DNA of 64,000 nucleotides from Azolla pinnata (taxonomy: Eukaryota; Streptophyta; Polypodiopsida; Salviniales; Salviniaceae). The notes beneath the pieces are model-generated. The model had not been told where the DNA came from, made no database searches, and was given only the letters and a program-made list of their open reading frames with translations. Of the stretch, positions 60,086 to 64,000 are shown in pieces (position 1 is the stretch's first letter; every line of letters begins with the position of its first letter). The stretch is from NCBI GenBank assembly GCA_037176905.1, contig JBBBWG010008890.1, positions 72,656 to 136,655 on the forward strand. The letters are read 5' to 3'. Both the position numbers and the translations under genes were made by a program.

Positions 60086-61790
60086 CTTTATTTCGGAACT
60101 TTTGAGCATTGACGCGAGGAACATGGTATCCTGTATGTTCCGATTTCCAAGTCATGTAACAACATCGACACGTGTCCCGACCGCATGATCCGGAGAGGCA
60201 AAGTCTCCTGAACAGGAAAAGATAAGAGAATCGAGAGGCAAAGCGACAAAAAGATTTGATTTATTGTCTTCAAATGTCAAATAAAGATGAAGTTCCTTGT
60301 TAGTATGATTGGCATTCTTCCGGAGCTCTACTTTTGATTCGAGCTTGTTTTGTGAATGTCATCTAAAGAAAAAGAGTCCAGAGTTATGAACTCATGCATG
60401 TATTGAGTCATAGTAGAAACTAATGCATGATTTCGATGTTGCGTTATACATATCTTAGACTTAAGCATCAGTTAACAAGCTGTTATGTAAATAGCATGTA
60501 TGCATCCCATCATCTGTCTAGTGGGTTATATACTCATGTATCTTGATCACTTTCATAACCTATGATCTTTATCTTGAGAGTATATTGATATGTTAATCAG
60601 TGATCTAGTCTTATATCTAATCACTATTTTACCTTGTTTGATGATCTATAATCAATCTATTTTATAATATCCACAAATTAGTTAAATTTATGTTATTCTA
60701 TATTATAACACCTTAGAAGGTTGATCTTGTCACATCACTACTTTTAAAGTAGTTTTAATAACAAGGTTGTTTGTTTATTTATTGTCGTGTTGCTTTTAAT
60801 ACAAACATACATTTACGAAAAGAAGAAAAAGACACTAGTGCATGTGCCAAATATATGTGATGCACTCAAATATATGTGATGCACTCTTCTCGCTTTTGTA
60901 AAGGATCGATCGAGACATTCACCAATGCCTAGCAGCAAGAACTTTTGAGAAGAAAATGTATAGTGTTTCTTGTCTATGTTTGTGATGAATGCACTCATGC
61001 ATGTGACCGTTGTGGGGATAAGTGCGAGTCTACGCATTGGACCACTTGGCATTGCTAGTCTTCTGATATATATCGAGCAACTTTTAAGACATTCCTTTGA
61101 TTTTTGCCTCTCAATCAGTTGTCGATCATCGAGGTGTCCAACTGATCTGATTCGCCGAGCTTCTCGAAAGCCAATTCCTGCATACCAACTAGCGTCCAGA
61201 TCTGGATTCCAATCCCCCTCGTGATATCTTCAGTGGCCCGATTTTATGGTAATTGACCGAGGCTTGGATAATGCTAATTATGTCGCTTCGAGACTCTTTC
61301 TCTTCCTTTAGACGATGACAAGGAGGTGATGAATTTTGAGTTTGTTGACAACACCGCCCTTTATCTCAATGGACCACTGAATAATTTATGAAATCGTCGA
61401 TATGATTTTGCAAGTTTTACGCGTGTGTTATGAGCATTGAAACGTAACTCATCAAAAGAAATCACACATCATGGACCTCATGGTCAATCACTGCAGGTTA
61501 AATCACGTTCGAAAGAGGGTATCTGAATCGAAGTCATTCAATTCTATAGTGAGAGATAAACAGTTGTGTCTTTCCACTTGAGCACTGGTAATATGAAGTA
61601 GCCAAGTGCGTTGAAACTAAACCAAGGACCTAGGGTGTAGCTCTCACAGACTTAGGGTCTAATGACTGTATTTGTAATAGTATCATTGTACTCTTGTAGA
61701 TGAGTGGATACAGAATCATTATTATACACTTTTGTCTCGTGACTAATATCGGCCTCAACAACAAATGTTAATATATCTTTCTTTGTCTAC
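60086..61790. other. Intergenic sequence
   Basis: AT-rich, no gene supported. It includes copy 2 of the dispersed repeat at 60718-60830. Frames near 60970-61224 resemble no known protein. Confidence 0.55.
60718..60830. repeat. Copy 2 of a dispersed repeat of about 110 bp
   Basis: It matches 44157-44270 in block order. The palindrome reads CTACTTTTAAAGTAG here and is perfect about its centre. No target-site duplication or terminal inverted repeat could be fixed by eye. Confidence 0.7.
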
Positions 61791-61791
61791 G

Positions 61792-62332
61792 CGGATGCAT
61801 ACATATATGGTAATCAATCTATTAGTACCTGCTCAAGATCATCCAGAATTTGCCCACTTAAGTGGTAAAGGAACCCCAAGATACACACACACACACACAC
61901 ACATTTAGACAAATCTTTAGATAAACATAAACTTGCTTGATCAATACACTGACACAAATAGCCCATGGATGGATTGATCTCATCAACCACCTCCCAATCA
62001 AACTTTGCATAAAAGTCCCATGAAAGACAGTGTGATCAGCAGGAAAAAACCAACAATTTTTTTATTATCTCTAAACCCTTGCATGCATATATGGTAATCA
62101 AATCTATCATTAGCTGCTCATATCATCCAGAAATTTGCCCACTTAAGTGGTATACAGGAACCCCAAGATACACACACATTTAAATAAATCTATAGATAAA
62201 CGTAAACTTGCTCGATCGATGCACCAACACGAGTAGCCGATGGATGGATCGATCTCATCAAAAGCCTCCCAATCAAGCTTTGCATAAAAGCCCCATGAAA
62301 AACAGTGTGATTAGCAGGAAAAAAACCAGTGT
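61792..62332. repeat. Direct tandem duplication of about 255 bp
   Basis: Halves at about 61792-62055 and 62081-62332 share TATATGGTAATCAA, TTTGCCCACTTAAGTGGTA, GGAACCCCAAGATACACACA, CTCCCAATCAA, TTTGCATAAAAG and CAGTGTGAT(C/T)AGCAGG. The first copy has a longer CA run (about 61882-61902). Identity is about 85-90 percent by eye. Confidence 0.85.
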
Positions 62333-62690
62333 TTTTCTGATTCCAGAACCCACCGAATGAAGATTCTTAATTCCTCTACAAAAAGAATAAGAGCCCCTTT
62401 CACATGTCCTTCAACTGCTTCCCCTCCAAAGACTGAAAACACAGAGCCTTCGCTGCTGCAGACGGACAACAGGAAGATCGCCATCTCTCCTCTCGCTGGC
62501 TTTGTTACGTTCCGCAGGTCCCGCCCTTCTCCTTCCCTTCGTGCTTCCCCTTCCTCCCAGATCCTCGGGGGCAAGCAGGAGATTTGAAGTAGAGGTATGT
62601 ATGCCTTTCCCCTTCTGATTTCTTATTGATTGAAAGGGAAATTAGGTCTTTTTGCGCTTGGTAAGCAATCCGTAGACTAGAGATATGATG
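62333..62690 (+). other. Possible 5' end of a transcription unit
   Basis: More GC-rich than its surroundings, with an open frame of 76 codons on the + strand (62357-62587) and one of 87 on the - strand (62574-62311). Neither resembles a family I know. A donor-like AG|GTATGT at 62594-62601 would fit a leader exon. The call is weak. Confidence 0.2.
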
Positions 62691-62895
62691 GTGATGAGGA
62701 TGAGGATGAGGTGATGATGGATGATGATGATGATGATGGTGGTGAGGATGATGATGAGGTGATGATGGATGATGATGATGATGATGATGACGATGAGGTG
62801 ATGATGGATGATGATGATGACGACGATGATAAGGAGGACGATGACGATTACGACAACAGCAGCGACAATGACGATGATGATAATGATGGCATTTT
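62685..62895. repeat. GATGAT/GACGAT trinucleotide array
   Basis: GAT, GAC and GGT triplets for about 200 bp, with a longer internal unit ATGATGGATGATGATGATGA occurring about three times. The Asp-rich frame over it (62711-62944) is an artefact. Confidence 0.88.
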
Positions 62896-64000
62896 AAACA
62901 CCTATCTTGTGAATGGGTTTGAATTAAGATGTTTTTCTGTTTGATAGAATGATAGTGCAGGCGGTTATGTTAGTAAAATCATTGTTTTTTATGATGGTGG
63001 TGATGGTATAACATGCTATAGTGACATACAATTCGATTCAATACATTCTAATGATGTGGATCATCCACATGACACAGAACACTATGGATAGACCAATGGA
63101 GAATTTGTACAAATATACTGATCAACTAGTCATGATAGGGCATATGTTCGATTGAGCCAGTGCACGTTATCAGCGATACTTATGATATTAATCGTGCTTC
63201 TTATGGGGGCTAGAAACTGCCCCTTCGACCCAAACGAGAATAATTTGTTTGGTTGAGGATCATACTGATGGACAAAAAAAAAACTTTTAATCTGAATGTA
63301 ACATCATTGATGTCAATATTGGACTGAAAGGATTTGTAATCTGTTTTGCTTCCCAGTAAACGATGCTGATCTTTTGATGACCTGAGAGGGAGACTGATCA
63401 CAGAATAAGTCAGAAACCCCCAAAACCAATTTCTTGATGCAATGCCATGGGAACGGGGTCCTTAAATCAGTTATCTGCTCTGTGCTGTTAACAGACAACC
63501 AAGAAGCACTGTGAAAGACATTTAGGGAAGACAGCACTGTGATAGACATGTCTTCATATGCAATAATTTTCCCAGCCACCAGCATACATAGGTTCATCAC
63601 TTCAGTCCACACAATTTTTCATTGAGGGAGAACAAATTGTACCCGTTTGACTGAAGTAATTTGGTACGTACAAGGGATCTTCCACCGTGTACCCTGCTCA
63701 ATACTATGCAGGGTATAACTACAAAACATTAATGAGTTAATCCTCTGAAGTGACCTGCCTTGATATTTGCAATCTCCCTTGGTCCATCTTATCATAGCAG
63801 GATCGTGTCCATACTGGAGTCATTTGTTTTTTTCTCTTTGGCTTTAATTTGGGTATGTGCTACTGTAAAATTGGTGATGGCAGCCTCACTCATTGCAGAA
63901 AAACAAACAAAACCATTCATAATGTACTGTAACATTCATACCAAGTTTAGGGACATGAAACAAGAAAACTTTCCTACTGCCATTTCATCAGTTAAGGTAC
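62896..64000. other. Right-edge sequence without recognised gene
   Basis: No family resemblance in any frame, including the 99-codon - strand frame at 63313-63612. A gene continuing beyond the right edge cannot be excluded. Confidence 0.5.

Noticed and set aside
59383-60124. Tyr/Leu/Ile-rich frames of 90-170 codons on both strands
   Set aside because: They follow the six-base period of the TATCNG array; any frame in such a repeat stays open.
19619-60175. Shared ATGTAACAACATCGACAC near 19624 and 60156
   Set aside because: The match does not extend beyond about 18-20 bp and the flanks differ; could be chance or a tiny remnant.
62711-62944. Asp-rich frame
   Set aside because: Translation of a GAT/GAC triplet array with no flanking conserved sequence.

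Overview
The window is nuclear DNA of a land plant. Every protein gene recognised belongs to a plant or pan-eukaryotic family, coding regions are cut by GT-AG introns (plus two GC-AG introns), and an interstitial array of the plant telomere repeat CCCTAAA lies near 59.2 kb. I cannot name the species. Introns are mostly 70-1300 bp and intergenic DNA is AT-rich and full of microsatellites and short tandem duplications. I saw no transposon or retroelement protein and no complete tRNA, rRNA or CRISPR.

Eight protein genes are supported; I assembled their exons by hand from splice signals, reading phase and family similarity. Left to right: (1) + strand, a CXE11/CXE16-type carboxylesterase, 1524-3841; (2) - strand, a full-length 27-exon symplekin, 6203-17485; (3) + strand, a MIP1-type leucine-zipper/DUF547 protein, 22516-26345; (4) + strand, a triple CCCH zinc-finger protein of the Arabidopsis C3H17 type, 27637-30704; (5) - strand, a secreted citrate-binding / alginate-lyase-2-fold protein, 31474-32720; (6) - strand, a NODULIN HOMEOBOX (NDX)-like protein in which I find no homeodomain, 34858-43274; (7) - strand, a TMC (transmembrane channel-like) membrane protein of about 936 residues, 45887-53733; (8) - strand, a JAZ/TIFY repressor, 56432-58855. 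From 59 kb to the end only repeats are seen.

The most notable gene is the TMC homologue. TMC proteins are best known as animal mechanotransduction channel subunits and, as far as I recall, are missing from the standard flowering-plant models. If that is right, the gene hints at a lineage outside the core angiosperms, or at a lineage-specific retention. It has a long acidic repeat-built N-terminus whose coding units recur as degenerate copies just upstream, and a cysteine-rich loop before the TMC signature.

The genes are functionally mixed: mRNA 3'-end processing (symplekin), RNA binding (CCCH), jasmonate repression (JAZ), chromatin/transcription (NDX-like), small-molecule or cell-wall hydrolysis (esterase, citrate-binding fold) and membrane transport (TMC). 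I see no operon-like or cluster logic; the layout looks like ordinary plant gene space. Regulatory signals worth a look are an array of more than 20 W-box cores upstream of the NDX-like gene and an RY-motif (CATGCA) cluster at the left edge. Two 100-N gaps have the same sequence on both sides and are probably false gaps.
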